A stretch of DNA of 64,000 bases from Mycobacterium sp. 3519A (lineage in GTDB: Bacteria; Actinomycetota; Actinomycetes; Mycobacteriales; Mycobacteriaceae). The stretch spans positions 124,001 through 188,000 of the forward strand of contig NZ_OESG01000014.1 in assembly GCF_900240945.1 (NCBI RefSeq), written 5' to 3'. A model generated the notes under the pieces. The model did not search any database and had not been told where the DNA came from. It was given only the letters and a program-made list of their open reading frames with translations. Position 1 is the stretch's first letter, and every line of letters starts with the position of its first letter. Below are positions 53,109 to 61,433 of the stretch, in pieces. Both the position numbers and the translations under genes were made by a program.

Positions 53109-55124
53109 CTAGGATTCTGCCCGACGGATCTGGACCAGGGCATCGACTGCGACAACACCGTGTTCAGAGGCGATCACCGGGTTGGCCTCCACGGCGTCCA
53201 CGACCTCGCCGCACTCGACGGCCATCTGCGAGAACCCCACGATCACCTCGGCCAGCGAAGCTACGTCGACGGCCGGGGCGCCGCGCCAGCCGGCGAGCAG
53301 CGGCCGGATGCGCAGCCGGCCCAGCAACGCCAGTGCGCCCGCGTGCGACACCGGCGGCAGCGCCACCACCCGGTCGGCGAGCAATTCGACCAGCGTGCCT
53401 CCCGCCGCCACCACGAGCAGCGGGCCGAACGCGTCGTCGCGCACGAAGCCCACCGACACCTCGACGCCGTCGGCGACCATGGGCTGTACCGTCACGACGG
53501 GTCCGAGGGATCGCGTCATCGCCGCGTAGGCAGCGGCCAGTTGCTCAGTATCGGTCAGGTCGAGAGCCACGCCGCCGACGTCGCTCTTGTGCTGCGCCCC
53601 AGCGGTTTTCAACACCACCGGATAGCCGATGGCCTCGGCCGCCGCCGTCACCGTCTCGATCGAGTTGGCGGTGCGCGTCTCGACCACCGGCACCCCGAAC
53701 GCCGCGAGCAATTCGAACGGGTCGTCGGGCAGGGGCCGCGGCCGCGGCTCGTGGTCCGCAGGCTGGTCGAGCCACCGCGGCCAGCGCACCAGATGTCCGA
53801 GCCCCGACAGGCCGCTGCGGAAACCTTCCAACACCGGAATACCGTTGTCGCGCAACAATTGTGCGGTCGGTGCGTCGATGGCCGACGACACCGACGCCAG
53901 CACCGCCAGTGGCTCATCGGTGGCCTTCGCGACGTCGAGCACCGCGTCGGCGTAGGACGTGTCGCCGTCATATTCGGTGACGAGGTCGACGGCCAGCGCG
54001 GTGGCGCCGACACCCGGATCAGCGGCCATCGCGCGCAGACACGAGCCGAACAGGTTGCGGGTGTCCGCGCCGGTACCCCAGACGTCGAGCGGATTGGTCG
54101 CGGCGAGGCCGTCGTCGAGCATCGCACCGAGTGTCGCCACAGTGTCGTCGGCCAGATCCGCGAACGGCACCCCCAGCTCGTCGGCCAGGTCGGCCACCAG
54201 CGCCCGTTCGGCCCCGGAGTCGTGCACGGTCGCGATCCCGCCGCCGTGCGCCCGCCGTCCCGCCGAGAACAGTTCCAAGGTGTCGGTGAACTCCGCCATA
54301 TCACCGACGTGCACCGCGCCGGTGGCCGCGCAGAACGCTTGCCACGCCGCGTGTTCGCCCGCCAGCGCACCCGAATGCGCGGCCACCATCGCCCGGCCCC
54401 GCGGTGATCCGCCCACAGTGAGCATCACCACCGGCACCTCTTGTTCCGCGGCGCGCAGCAAGGCCCGCCGCAGCCGCGCCACAGATCGCGGTGTCTCCAT
54501 CAGCAGCGCAACAAGTTTCGTCTCCGGATCGTCGAGCGCATAGTCGACGTAGTCGGCGGTGTCGGTCACGAGTTCCTGCCCGGACGACACCGCGAGCCGG
54601 AAGCCGAACCCGCGCCGCGTCCGCAGCAGCGTCGAGAACGCCGACCCCGAGTGGGTCACCATCGCGATTCCGCCGGCGGGCGGCGGATCTGGCTCGAGAT
54701 ACCCCAGGGCCCGTACTCCGTTGGCGTTGTTGACGAATCCCATGCAGCCAGCGCCGCACAGCGCCATGCCCGCAGCGGAGGCGATCGCCGCGACCTTCTC
54801 GCGCAACCCGTGCGCGGACCCGAACAGCACCGCCGACCGCGCGCCGGTGGCCGCGGCGATCTCCAACTGCTCCACCAGCGCCGAGTCGGGCACCCCCAAC
54901 AGCACGACATCGACCGGTTCGTCGAGCTCGGCCAGCGAAGCGACGCAGGGTAGCTCACCGATGGCGTCGTAGCGCGGATTCACCAAATGCACCCGCGCTG
55001 AACCGCGTTGGGCTTCTGCCACCATCCGCGCGCCGAAGCTGCCCTGGCGCGCGCTCGCGCCCACCACCGCAATGGACCGCGCGCCGAGCATCGCAGCGAC
55101 TGCCGCCCGGCGCTGTCCGGTCAT
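53109..55124 (-). CDS. NDP-forming acyl-CoA synthetase, fused alpha-beta
   Basis: 671 residues from the ATG at 55124, which overlaps the upstream stop as ATGA. CoA-binding domain at about 10-105 (RSIAVVGASARQGSFGARMVAE), succinyl-CoA-synthetase-like middle with VAAHSGALAGEHAAW, which fits the phosphohistidine loop, and ATP-grasp domain at about 450-671 (GYPVVLKTAGAQHKSDVGGVALDL, VEVSVGFVRDDAFGPLLVVAAGG). It activates a carboxylic acid to acyl-CoA using ATP and releasing ADP, providing substrate for the dehydrogenases coded nearby. The open frame to 55493 is antisense and rejected. Confidence 0.9.
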   Translation of the reverse strand: MTGQRRAAVAAMLGARSIAVVGASARQGSFGARMVAEAQRGSARVHLVNPRYDAIGELPCVASLAELDEPVDVVLLGVPDSALVEQLEIAAATGARSAVLFGSAHGLREKVAAIASAAGMALCGAGCMGFVNNANGVRALGYLEPDPPPAGGIAMVTHSGSAFSTLLRTRRGFGFRLAVSSGQELVTDTADYVDYALDDPETKLVALLMETPRSVARLRRALLRAAEQEVPVVMLTVGGSPRGRAMVAAHSGALAGEHAAWQAFCAATGAVHVGDMAEFTDTLELFSAGRRAHGGGIATVHDSGAERALVADLADELGVPFADLADDTVATLGAMLDDGLAATNPLDVWGTGADTRNLFGSCLRAMAADPGVGATALAVDLVTEYDGDTSYADAVLDVAKATDEPLAVLASVSSAIDAPTAQLLRDNGIPVLEGFRSGLSGLGHLVRWPRWLDQPADHEPRPRPLPDDPFELLAAFGVPVVETRTANSIETVTAAAEAIGYPVVLKTAGAQHKSDVGGVALDLTDTEQLAAAYAAMTRSLGPVVTVQPMVADGVEVSVGFVRDDAFGPLLVVAAGGTLVELLADRVVALPPVSHAGALALLGRLRIRPLLAGWRGAPAVDVASLAEVIVGFSQMAVECGEVVDAVEANPVIASEHGVVAVDALVQIRRAES

Positions 55125-56737
55125 CGGCGCCAGCGCCGCTTCTTGTCGGCCAGCGCCGCACGCGCCGCCTGCCAGCCCGGGATGCCACACACCCCGCCAC
55201 CGGCATGCGTACCCGAACTTCCGTTGTACAGACCGGCAATCGGTGTCCGGTAGTCGGCGTAACCGGGGGCGGGCCGCATGTGGAACAGCTGCTCCAGCGA
55301 CAACTCGCCGTGGAAGATGTTGCCGCCGATCAGCCCGTACTCCTGTTCCATCTCGTACGGTCCCACGATGTCGCGGTGCGTGATGGACGACTTGAAGCCC
55401 GGTGCGACCTGGTCGTAGAGATCGATGAGCCGGTCGGCGTAGGCGTCCAACTCCTCGGTGTGCGGCGCCTGGCTCCACTCGGCGGGCACCCACTGGGTGA
55501 ACAGCGACATGATGTGTGTGCCATCGGGATTCAGCGTCTTGTCCAGCGTGGTCGGGATGACGCCGTCGCTGAACGGCATCAGCGCCGGTCTGCCGGCGCG
55601 CGCGTCCTGGAACGCCGCCTCGATGAACTCCATCGTCGGCGCCATCTCCACCGACCCGGTGTGGTGCTCGGCCAGCCCGTCGCTGGGGTCGGCGGTGAAG
55701 TTCGGCAACTCAGCGAGCGCCAGGTTGATCTTCACGACGCCACTGCGTGTCTTCCAGTGCTCGATGTCGGCGACGAAGTCCTCGGGCAGCTCGGAGCGCG
55801 GAATATGGTCCAGGAAAGCAGTTTTCGGGTGCAGCGTGGTGACCACCAGCGGCGCGTGGAACTCGTCACCGTTGTCGAGTACCGCACCGTGCACCCGGCC
55901 GTCGCGGACCAGAAGCCGCGCGACGCGTGCGTCGGTGCGGATCTCGGCGCCGAACCCGCGGGCAGCCTTGGCGATCGCCGCGGCGACCGCACCCATGCCG
56001 CCTTCCGGGTAGCCCCAGCTGCCGAGTTGGCCGTCGCCGACGTCACCGATCGAGTGGTGCGCCATCACATAAGCGGTGCCCGGCTCATAGGGCCCCGCCC
56101 AGGTTCCGATCACACCGTTGACGGCAAGTGCGCCCTTGATCTGAGGCGACGTGAACCAGTCGTCGAGCAGGTCGGCGATGCTCATGGTGAGCAGTCGGGT
56201 GACGTCGGCGGTGGTGCGCACGGTGATGCCGCGCTGGCTCCAGGCCAGCTTGGCCAGGTCGAGCAGATCCCCGGGGCGGTGTGAGCCGATGTTGGGCGGC
56301 ACCTGGGTCAGCAGGGGCCCCATCACGTCGGCGATGCCCTCGAGCCAGGCGTTCCACTTCGGCCACGCCTCGGCGTCCTTCTTCGACCACCTGGCCAGTT
56401 GCTCGTAAGTGCGCGAGGGGTCGTCCTCGTAGATCGTCAGCGAACCCCCCTCGGGGAACGCCTGGTAGTAGGGACCCATCGGGTGCACCTTGTAGCCGTG
56501 CCGGGGCAGGTCGAGATCGCGCACGATGGTCGGCGGCATCAGGCTCATCACGTAGGACAGCCGCGTCACCCGCAGGTGCGGCGCGTCCTCCCATGGGGAT
56601 TCCGTGGTGGCGGCCCCGCCCAGCGTGCTGCGTCCCTCGAGCACCAATGTCCTCGCGCCCGAACGGGCGAGGTACGCCGCAGACACCAAACCGTTGTGGC
56701 CGCCGCCGATGACGAGGGCGTCGTAGTTGTTCGACAT
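55121..56737 (-). CDS. Phytoene desaturase/amine-oxidase-like FAD oxidoreductase
   Basis: 538 residues. The N-terminal FAD site DALVIGGGHNGLVSAAYLARSGARTLVLEGRSTLGGAATTE is the CrtI/PDH-like type, and the C-terminus has GLYNGSSGTHAGGGVCGIPGWQAARAAL, the second FAD contact. PDH-like members in bacterial gene clusters are not carotenoid enzymes as a rule; many are called FAD-dependent oxidoreductases of unknown substrate. An amine or enone is plausible here. It is the first gene of the operon with the acyl-CoA synthetase and dehydrogenase, transcribed from the promoter holding operator site 2 and divergent from the TetR gene. Confidence 0.87.
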   Translation of the reverse strand: MSNNYDALVIGGGHNGLVSAAYLARSGARTLVLEGRSTLGGAATTESPWEDAPHLRVTRLSYVMSLMPPTIVRDLDLPRHGYKVHPMGPYYQAFPEGGSLTIYEDDPSRTYEQLARWSKKDAEAWPKWNAWLEGIADVMGPLLTQVPPNIGSHRPGDLLDLAKLAWSQRGITVRTTADVTRLLTMSIADLLDDWFTSPQIKGALAVNGVIGTWAGPYEPGTAYVMAHHSIGDVGDGQLGSWGYPEGGMGAVAAAIAKAARGFGAEIRTDARVARLLVRDGRVHGAVLDNGDEFHAPLVVTTLHPKTAFLDHIPRSELPEDFVADIEHWKTRSGVVKINLALAELPNFTADPSDGLAEHHTGSVEMAPTMEFIEAAFQDARAGRPALMPFSDGVIPTTLDKTLNPDGTHIMSLFTQWVPAEWSQAPHTEELDAYADRLIDLYDQVAPGFKSSITHRDIVGPYEMEQEYGLIGGNIFHGELSLEQLFHMRPAPGYADYRTPIAGLYNGSSGTHAGGGVCGIPGWQAARAALADKKRRWRR

Positions 56738-56757
56738 GAGAGCCCCGCTTCCGTCCT

Positions 56758-56773
56758 GACTGACTGTTCAATC
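56758..56773. promoter_or_regulatory. Regulon operator site 2, GACTGA-CTGT-TCAATC
   Basis: Same palindrome as sites 1 and 3 with one mismatch in the right arm. It lies between the divergent TetR gene and the oxidoreductase operon. On the minus strand TAGATT, a good -10 box, overlaps the arm; on the plus strand TGACTG (56761-56766) could be the -35 and TACGCT (56785-56790) the -10 of tetR, 18 bp apart, so the site would autoregulate. Confidence 0.7.
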
Positions 56774-56832
56774 TAACGAAGTGTTACGCTACAGACAAGA
56801 CCAGCGCTGTACAGGAGGGAACCGACGACGCC

Positions 56833-57483
56833 ATGGCCGATCCAGCTCCTGCCACCGAGCAGAACGAGGCTCGCCGCATCGAAATGCTCCGTGCCGCAGC
56901 AGAGCTGATCTGTGAGCGTGGTTTCGGAGACACCCGCATCGCCGACGTCGCCAAGCGTGCAGGCGTTAGCTCGGCACTTGTCATCTACTACTTCGGCACT
57001 CGCGACCGTCTGCTCGTCGACGCGCTGCGGTATTCGGAGGAATCGTTTTACGAGGCGGCCGAGCAGATGCTGGCCGAGGTTCCGTCGCTGCGGGAGCGAC
57101 TCTCGCTGCTGATCCAGTGGACCTGTGTGCCGGAAGGCTCCGGCGAGATCCCCGGCGCGTGGGGGTTGTGGTTCGACCTGTGGGCGCAGGCGTTTCGGCA
57201 CGACGAGATCAAGGCGGGCCGGGCGGAACTCGACGCCCGCTGGCGCACGATGATCGTCGACGCGCTCGACTCCTCGGGTCTGAGCGCCAAGGACAAGCGG
57301 ATGTTCGCGCTGGAATTCTCGGCGCTGCTCGACGGGCTGTCCATCCAGGTGGCTCTGGAGGACCCGGAGGTCGACTCCGACCTGGCCTACGACATCGCGA
57401 TGCGGTTCGCCGAACGGGAACTGAACTTGGCGCCGGCCAAGAAGCGGGTGAACGGTAAGGCGAAAGCCGTCAAGAGGGGCTGA
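56833..57483 (+). CDS. TetR/AcrR regulator, BetI-like, of the operator regulon
   Basis: 216 residues; the ATG is preceded by AGGAGGGAACCGACGACGCC. The TetR DNA-binding domain is at about 14-62 (RRIEMLRAAAELICERGFGDTRIADVAKRAGVSSALVIYYFGTRDRLL), with recognition helix SSALVIYYF as in BetI/RutR-like regulators, and the ligand domain includes WGLWFDLWAQAFRHDEIKAGRAELDARWR, a BetI-type C-terminal signature. The last 15 residues are very basic (KKRVNGKAKAVKRG). It sits beside operator site 2 and is the natural candidate to bind all three sites. The stop overlaps the convergent ABC ATPase gene by 14 bp. Confidence 0.88.
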   Translation: MADPAPATEQNEARRIEMLRAAAELICERGFGDTRIADVAKRAGVSSALVIYYFGTRDRLLVDALRYSEESFYEAAEQMLAEVPSLRERLSLLIQWTCVPEGSGEIPGAWGLWFDLWAQAFRHDEIKAGRAELDARWRTMIVDALDSSGLSAKDKRMFALEFSALLDGLSIQVALEDPEVDSDLAYDIAMRFAERELNLAPAKKRVNGKAKAVKRG

Positions 57484-58684
57484 GCGCGTCGACCTGGTCG
57501 GCAACCGGATCGGGCACCGGGACCGCGGTACTGCGGTGCAGTATCCGCACCGCGTCGTGCGTGCACACACAGTTGACGCTGGCGCCGAGTTCGTGTGTCA
57601 CCGAGGTGGGACCCGCGTGGTTGGCCACCTCGACCATCAGCGGAGCGGGCCCTGAAACGTCGACGTGCACCTGCGTGCAGTTGCCCTGATAAACGACTTC
57701 GGCCACGACACCGCCAATTACGTTGCGCCCCGGGCCGATTGGCTCACCGGGGTGCTGCAACGCGATGCGTTCCGGCCGGATGACGATCGCGGCCGCGCCC
57801 AGTGCGGTCGACGTGTCGGCGGCCGCTGCCAGTCGGGTGTTCAGCGCTGCGCACACCGCGGTGCCGTCGCCGGTTTCCAGCACCTCGGCGTCGAATATGT
57901 TTGCCGCACCCATGAATCCAGCGACGAACGTGGTGGCCGGAGCGGAGTAGATGACCTGCGGAGGACCGACCTGTTCGACGCGGCCCTCGGCGAGCACGGC
58001 GATCTGGTCACTCATCGTCATCGCTTCTTCCTGGTCGTGGGTCACGTAGACGAACGTGATCCCGACCTCGCGCTGCACGGCCCGCAATTCCAGCTGAAGT
58101 TGCTTGCGTAGCTTCGCATCCAGCGCGCCGAGCGGCTCGTCGAGCAGCAGCACCTTGGGCCGCAGCACCAGTGCGCGGGCCAGCGCGACGCGCTGCTGCT
58201 GGCCGCCGGACAGTTGTGCGGGACGGCGTTTGGCGAAGTCGGCCATCCGGACCAGGTCCAGCGCCTCACCGACGCGGCGCTTGGTCTCGTCGCGCGACGC
58301 CTTCTGATATTTCAGCCCGAACGCGACGTTGTCCCACACCGTCATGAACGGGAACAGCGCGTAGGTCTGGAAGACCGTGTTGACAGGACGCTTGTGCGGC
58401 GGATCGTTCGCGACGTCGCGGCCGTCGAGTTCGATGCGGCCGGAGTCCGGTTTCTCGAAGCCCGCGATCATCCGCAGCGTCGTGGTCTTGCCGCACCCGG
58501 ACGGCCCGAGCAGCGAGTAGAACTGTCCGCCTGGGATATCGAGGTCGATGCCGGTCACGGCGGGGACCCCGTCGAACGACTTGGCCAGCTGCTGCAGCCG
58601 GATCGCGCCGCCCGATCTATTCCCCGGGTCGCTTCGCTCTCCCCCAACCCTGCGGGTGGGAGGTGCCCCCAGCCCGCCGGTCAC
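57470..58684 (-). CDS. Polyamine-type ABC transporter ATPase (PotA-like)
   Basis: 404 residues from a GTG at 58684; the open frame continues to 58828 inside the aminotransferase gene and is rejected. Full ATPase domain at about 27-260: Walker A GPSGCGKTT, Q-loop VFQTYALFPFMTVWDN, signature LSGGQQQRVALARALV, Walker B VLLLDEPLGALD, switch VTHDQEEAMTMSD. A TOBE_2 domain follows (about 300-375), as in PotA/spermidine importers. The first 25 residues come from a GC-rich repeat (58627-58670) and are not conserved. It lies 17 bp downstream of the aminotransferase gene and would power the divergent PotD/B/C-like proteins. Confidence 0.9.
   Translation of the reverse strand: MTGGLGAPPTRRVGGERSDPGNRSGGAIRLQQLAKSFDGVPAVTGIDLDIPGGQFYSLLGPSGCGKTTTLRMIAGFEKPDSGRIELDGRDVANDPPHKRPVNTVFQTYALFPFMTVWDNVAFGLKYQKASRDETKRRVGEALDLVRMADFAKRRPAQLSGGQQQRVALARALVLRPKVLLLDEPLGALDAKLRKQLQLELRAVQREVGITFVYVTHDQEEAMTMSDQIAVLAEGRVEQVGPPQVIYSAPATTFVAGFMGAANIFDAEVLETGDGTAVCAALNTRLAAAADTSTALGAAAIVIRPERIALQHPGEPIGPGRNVIGGVVAEVVYQGNCTQVHVDVSGPAPLMVEVANHAGPTSVTHELGASVNCVCTHDAVRILHRSTAVPVPDPVADQVDALSPS
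58622..58670. repeat. GC-rich dispersed repeat at the 5' end of the ABC ATPase gene
   Basis: Contains GGTCGCTTCGCTC (58627-58639), the exact reverse complement of 61416-61428, followed by a small hairpin region CCCAACCCTGCGGGTGGG. Sequences of the form GAGCGAAGCGACC with C/G tracts are widespread in actinobacterial intergenic regions. Here the element has become the coding start of the ATPase. Confidence 0.5.
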
Positions 58685-58700
58685 CGGCGCATCGTCCTGT

Positions 58701-60077
58701 TCAGTTCGCCACCGCCTGCCCGAACCGGTCGAAGTTCGCGGCGAATCTGTCGACGTCGTCCGCGTCGTGCTGAACCGACAACAGCCATTGCTCCACCTTC
58801 CCCCACGGCGGGAGAAACACACCGCCATTGTGCTGCATCAGCCAGTGCAAGTGGCCGAGTCGGGCGTCGATCTCGAGGAAGTCGCGAAATTCCCGCACCC
58901 GTTCGCGGCGGAACGTCACGCAGCCCTTGGCGCCGACGGTCACCACATGCCAGTCGAAGCCGTGCTGTGCGATCACCGATTCCAGGGACACCCGCAGCCG
59001 GTCGGCGAGGCGGTCCAGGTGTGCGTATGCGTCGGGGGTGAGCACGTCGGTGAGGGTGGCGCGGGTGGCCGCCATCGCCAGCGGGTTGCCGTTGAATGTG
59101 CCGACCTGTTCGTAGCGGCCGTCGGCGATCGCCGACATCACGGCGGTGGTGCCGCCGATCGCCGCCACCGCGATGCCGCCACCCAGCGCCGTGGCCAGGC
59201 AGACCATGTCGGGCACGACGCCGGACAGCCCGGTGACGCCGCCGGGGCCGGTGGTGAACCCGGTCTTCACCTCGTCGAAGATCAGCAGCGCACCGTCGGC
59301 ATGCACGAGGTCGCGGATGGCCGCGAGATACCCGTCGTCGGGCGGGATGATGCCCGCGTTCATCATCACCGGTTCGAGGATCATGGCGGCCACCCGGCCG
59401 CGGCGCTCGGCGAGTGCTCTGGCCACGGCCTCGGCGTCGTTGAACGGCACCACGATCACCAAATCGCGTATGGCGGAGGCGATTCCGGAGTTGCCCGGCA
59501 CGCCGATCGGATGGTCGCGGGGGCCTATCTCGTCGGCCTCGGGTAGCACGGACACCTGCACCGAGTCGTGATGGCCGTGATAGCAGCCCTCGACCTTTAT
59601 GATCAGATCGCGCCCAGTCAGCGCGCGGGCGAGATGGACTGCGTCCATGGTGGCTTCGGTGCCCGAGTTGGCGAACCGCCACAGCGGAAGACCGAACCGG
59701 CGGGCCAGTTCGCTCGCGTTCCAGATCGCGTCCTCGGTCGGCTGGGCGAAATGCGTGCCGCGACGAACCCGGTCGCTGACCGCGTCGACGATGGCCGGAT
59801 GGGCATGCCCGGCAATGGAAGCGCCGTAGCCGCCGTGCATGTCGACATACTCGGTGCCGTCCACGTCGTAGACCTTGGAGCCTGCGCCGTGGCTCATCCA
59901 CACGGCCTGCGGTTCGGCGATCTGCCAGTTGGACGTCGCGCCGCCCGCCAGATGTTCGCGGGCTTGCGCGATGAGCGCGGTGCTGCGTGGCTGTCGGCGC
60001 AGAAACACCTGTTCCTCGGCGGCGATCAGCTGGTTGATGATGTCGGTTTCCTGGCCTTGAACCACCGACGAAGACAC
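58701..60077 (-). CDS. Class III aminotransferase-fold protein lacking the PLP-binding lysine
   Basis: 458 residues from a GTG at 60077 with CGAGGT in front; an ATG at 60113 lies inside operator site 3 and is not favoured. Class III (glutamate-1-semialdehyde aminomutase-like) features: NSGTEATMDAVHLAR, CYHGHHD, MILEPVMMN, FDEVKTGF and GTFNGNPLAMAA. At the position of the Schiff-base lysine, where relatives read LAKALGGG or LGKxxGGG, this protein reads LATALGGG: Thr296, codon ACG at 59192-59190. The rest of the fold is intact, so it may be a pseudo-enzyme, may use another residue, or the base may be in error. It is transcribed with the ABC ATPase from operator site 3. Confidence 0.85.
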   Translation of the reverse strand: MSSSVVQGQETDIINQLIAAEEQVFLRRQPRSTALIAQAREHLAGGATSNWQIAEPQAVWMSHGAGSKVYDVDGTEYVDMHGGYGASIAGHAHPAIVDAVSDRVRRGTHFAQPTEDAIWNASELARRFGLPLWRFANSGTEATMDAVHLARALTGRDLIIKVEGCYHGHHDSVQVSVLPEADEIGPRDHPIGVPGNSGIASAIRDLVIVVPFNDAEAVARALAERRGRVAAMILEPVMMNAGIIPPDDGYLAAIRDLVHADGALLIFDEVKTGFTTGPGGVTGLSGVVPDMVCLATALGGGIAVAAIGGTTAVMSAIADGRYEQVGTFNGNPLAMAATRATLTDVLTPDAYAHLDRLADRLRVSLESVIAQHGFDWHVVTVGAKGCVTFRRERVREFRDFLEIDARLGHLHWLMQHNGGVFLPPWGKVEQWLLSVQHDADDVDRFAANFDRFGQAVAN

Positions 60078-60103
60078 GGTCAAACCTCGATTCGGGAGCG
60101 GTT

Positions 60104-60119
60104 GACTGAGCATTCAGTC
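60104..60119. promoter_or_regulatory. Regulon operator site 3, GACTGA-GCAT-TCAGTC
   Basis: Perfect palindrome differing from site 1 only in the spacer. It lies between the divergent aminotransferase-fold/ATPase operon and the binding protein-permease operon. The minus strand reads TAGACT across the arm and the plus strand reads TATGCT immediately after, both fitting TANNNT. Confidence 0.75.
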
Positions 60120-60170
60120 TATGCTTGAGTCCTACCAGCGACAAGGCGTGAAAGCAACGGGGAGGCCGCA

Positions 60171-61400
60171 ATGCCCGAGCCCACCAGCCGACGACAATTC
60201 CTGGCCCGCGCCGCAATTCTCGCCGCGAGCGCACCCACTCTGGCCGCGTTCCTGCAAGCCTGCTCCAAGAACGCGCCGTCCTCCTCGCCGCCCTCCATGA
60301 CGCTGGCGGCCCCCGACAAACCGGTCACGTGGCCCATCCCCGACGACAACAAGCCGATCGCCGACGGCCTCGCTCCCGAGAAGGGCGCGACGCTGAAGAT
60401 CTACAACTATGCGGACTACCTCAGCCCGCAGGCGATCAAGGCGTTCGAGGACCAGTACCAGACCAAAATCGAGGTCTCCACCTTCAACGACGGCGACGAA
60501 GCGATCACCAAACTCCGCAGCGGCGTCGACTTCGACATCTACAACGCGAACTACACCGAGATCAGCCGACTGGTCAACGGCGGGCTCTTGCGCCCGCTCA
60601 ACCACTCCTACATCCCCAACATCAAGAACGTGTGGCCCAGCTTCACCAACCCGTGGTATGACCAGGAGTGGCGCTACACGGTGCCCTACACCATCTACAC
60701 CACGGGCATCGGCTGGCGCACCGATCAGGTGCCCGCCGATATCGGCGCACTGAAGAATCCCTACGACGCGTTCTGGGATCCGCAGTACAAGGGCAAGACG
60801 GCGGTGCTCGACGACTGGCACACCACCATGGCGATGGTGCTTCTGCGCCAAGGGATCACGGATATCAACACGTCGTCGGAGGCCGACCTCAAGATGGTCG
60901 GCGAGCAGCTCCAGGCGCTAGCGAAGGCGACCTCGCCAAAGGTGACCATCACCGCGTACAGCGAGCTGCCCGCCGGGCAGTTGGGACTCGCGCAGATGTG
61001 GTCCGGCGACATCATCAACGCGCAGTCGTATCTGCCCGAGGGTACCGGCCCGGAGATCCTCCGGTACTGGTTCCCCGCGGACGGCAAGGGCATGGTCGAC
61101 AACGACATGCTCGTCACGCTCAAGGGCGGCAAGAATCCGGTGCTCGCGCACCTGTTCATCAATCACATGCTCGAACCCGAGGTGGCCAAGGAGAACTTCT
61201 CCGCGATCGGTTACCAGCCGCCGCAGAATTCGCTGACTCCGGATTCCCTTGTGCACGAGGAGTTCATCCCGGAGAACCTGCGCAGCGCGATCGTCAAGCC
61301 GGAGTACTTCGACACCGGATACCGGCTGCTGGAACTCGACCCGGCCAACGATGCCGCGTGGCACAACGTCTGGCAGACCTTCAAGGCCGGCGGGTCATAG
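60171..61400 (+). CDS. Polyamine-type ABC substrate-binding lipoprotein (PotD-like, Tat)
   Basis: 409 residues; ATG preceded by GGGGAGG. The signal combines a twin-arginine motif SRRQFLARA (6-14) with a lipobox FLQAC (Cys31), so it is exported folded and lipid-anchored. The mature part is a PotD/PotF-type binding protein: LKIYNYADYLSPQAIKAFEDQYQTKIEVSTFNDGDEAITKL, VPYTIYTTGIGWRTDQV, MWSGDIINAQSYLPEG. The acidic residues and aromatic box used for polyamines cannot be judged without alignment, so the ligand is not fixed. It is the first gene of a three-gene importer operon on the right side of operator site 3. Confidence 0.9.
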   Translation: MPEPTSRRQFLARAAILAASAPTLAAFLQACSKNAPSSSPPSMTLAAPDKPVTWPIPDDNKPIADGLAPEKGATLKIYNYADYLSPQAIKAFEDQYQTKIEVSTFNDGDEAITKLRSGVDFDIYNANYTEISRLVNGGLLRPLNHSYIPNIKNVWPSFTNPWYDQEWRYTVPYTIYTTGIGWRTDQVPADIGALKNPYDAFWDPQYKGKTAVLDDWHTTMAMVLLRQGITDINTSSEADLKMVGEQLQALAKATSPKVTITAYSELPAGQLGLAQMWSGDIINAQSYLPEGTGPEILRYWFPADGKGMVDNDMLVTLKGGKNPVLAHLFINHMLEPEVAKENFSAIGYQPPQNSLTPDSLVHEEFIPENLRSAIVKPEYFDTGYRLLELDPANDAAWHNVWQTFKAGGS

Positions 61401-61414
61401 CGGTCCGGCGGGCA

Positions 61415-61433
61415 GGAGCGAAGCGACCGGGGG
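61415..61433 (+). repeat. Second copy of the GAGCGAAGCGACC element
   Basis: GAGCGAAGCGACC at 61416-61428 followed by GGGGG, between the binding protein stop and the permease start. It is inverted relative to the copy at 58627-58639. It provides the G-rich leader directly before the permease start codon. Confidence 0.45.

Noticed and set aside
60078..60113. Upstream ATG start for the aminotransferase-fold gene
   Set aside because: The ATG lies within operator site 3 and has no ribosome site; the GTG at 60077 does.
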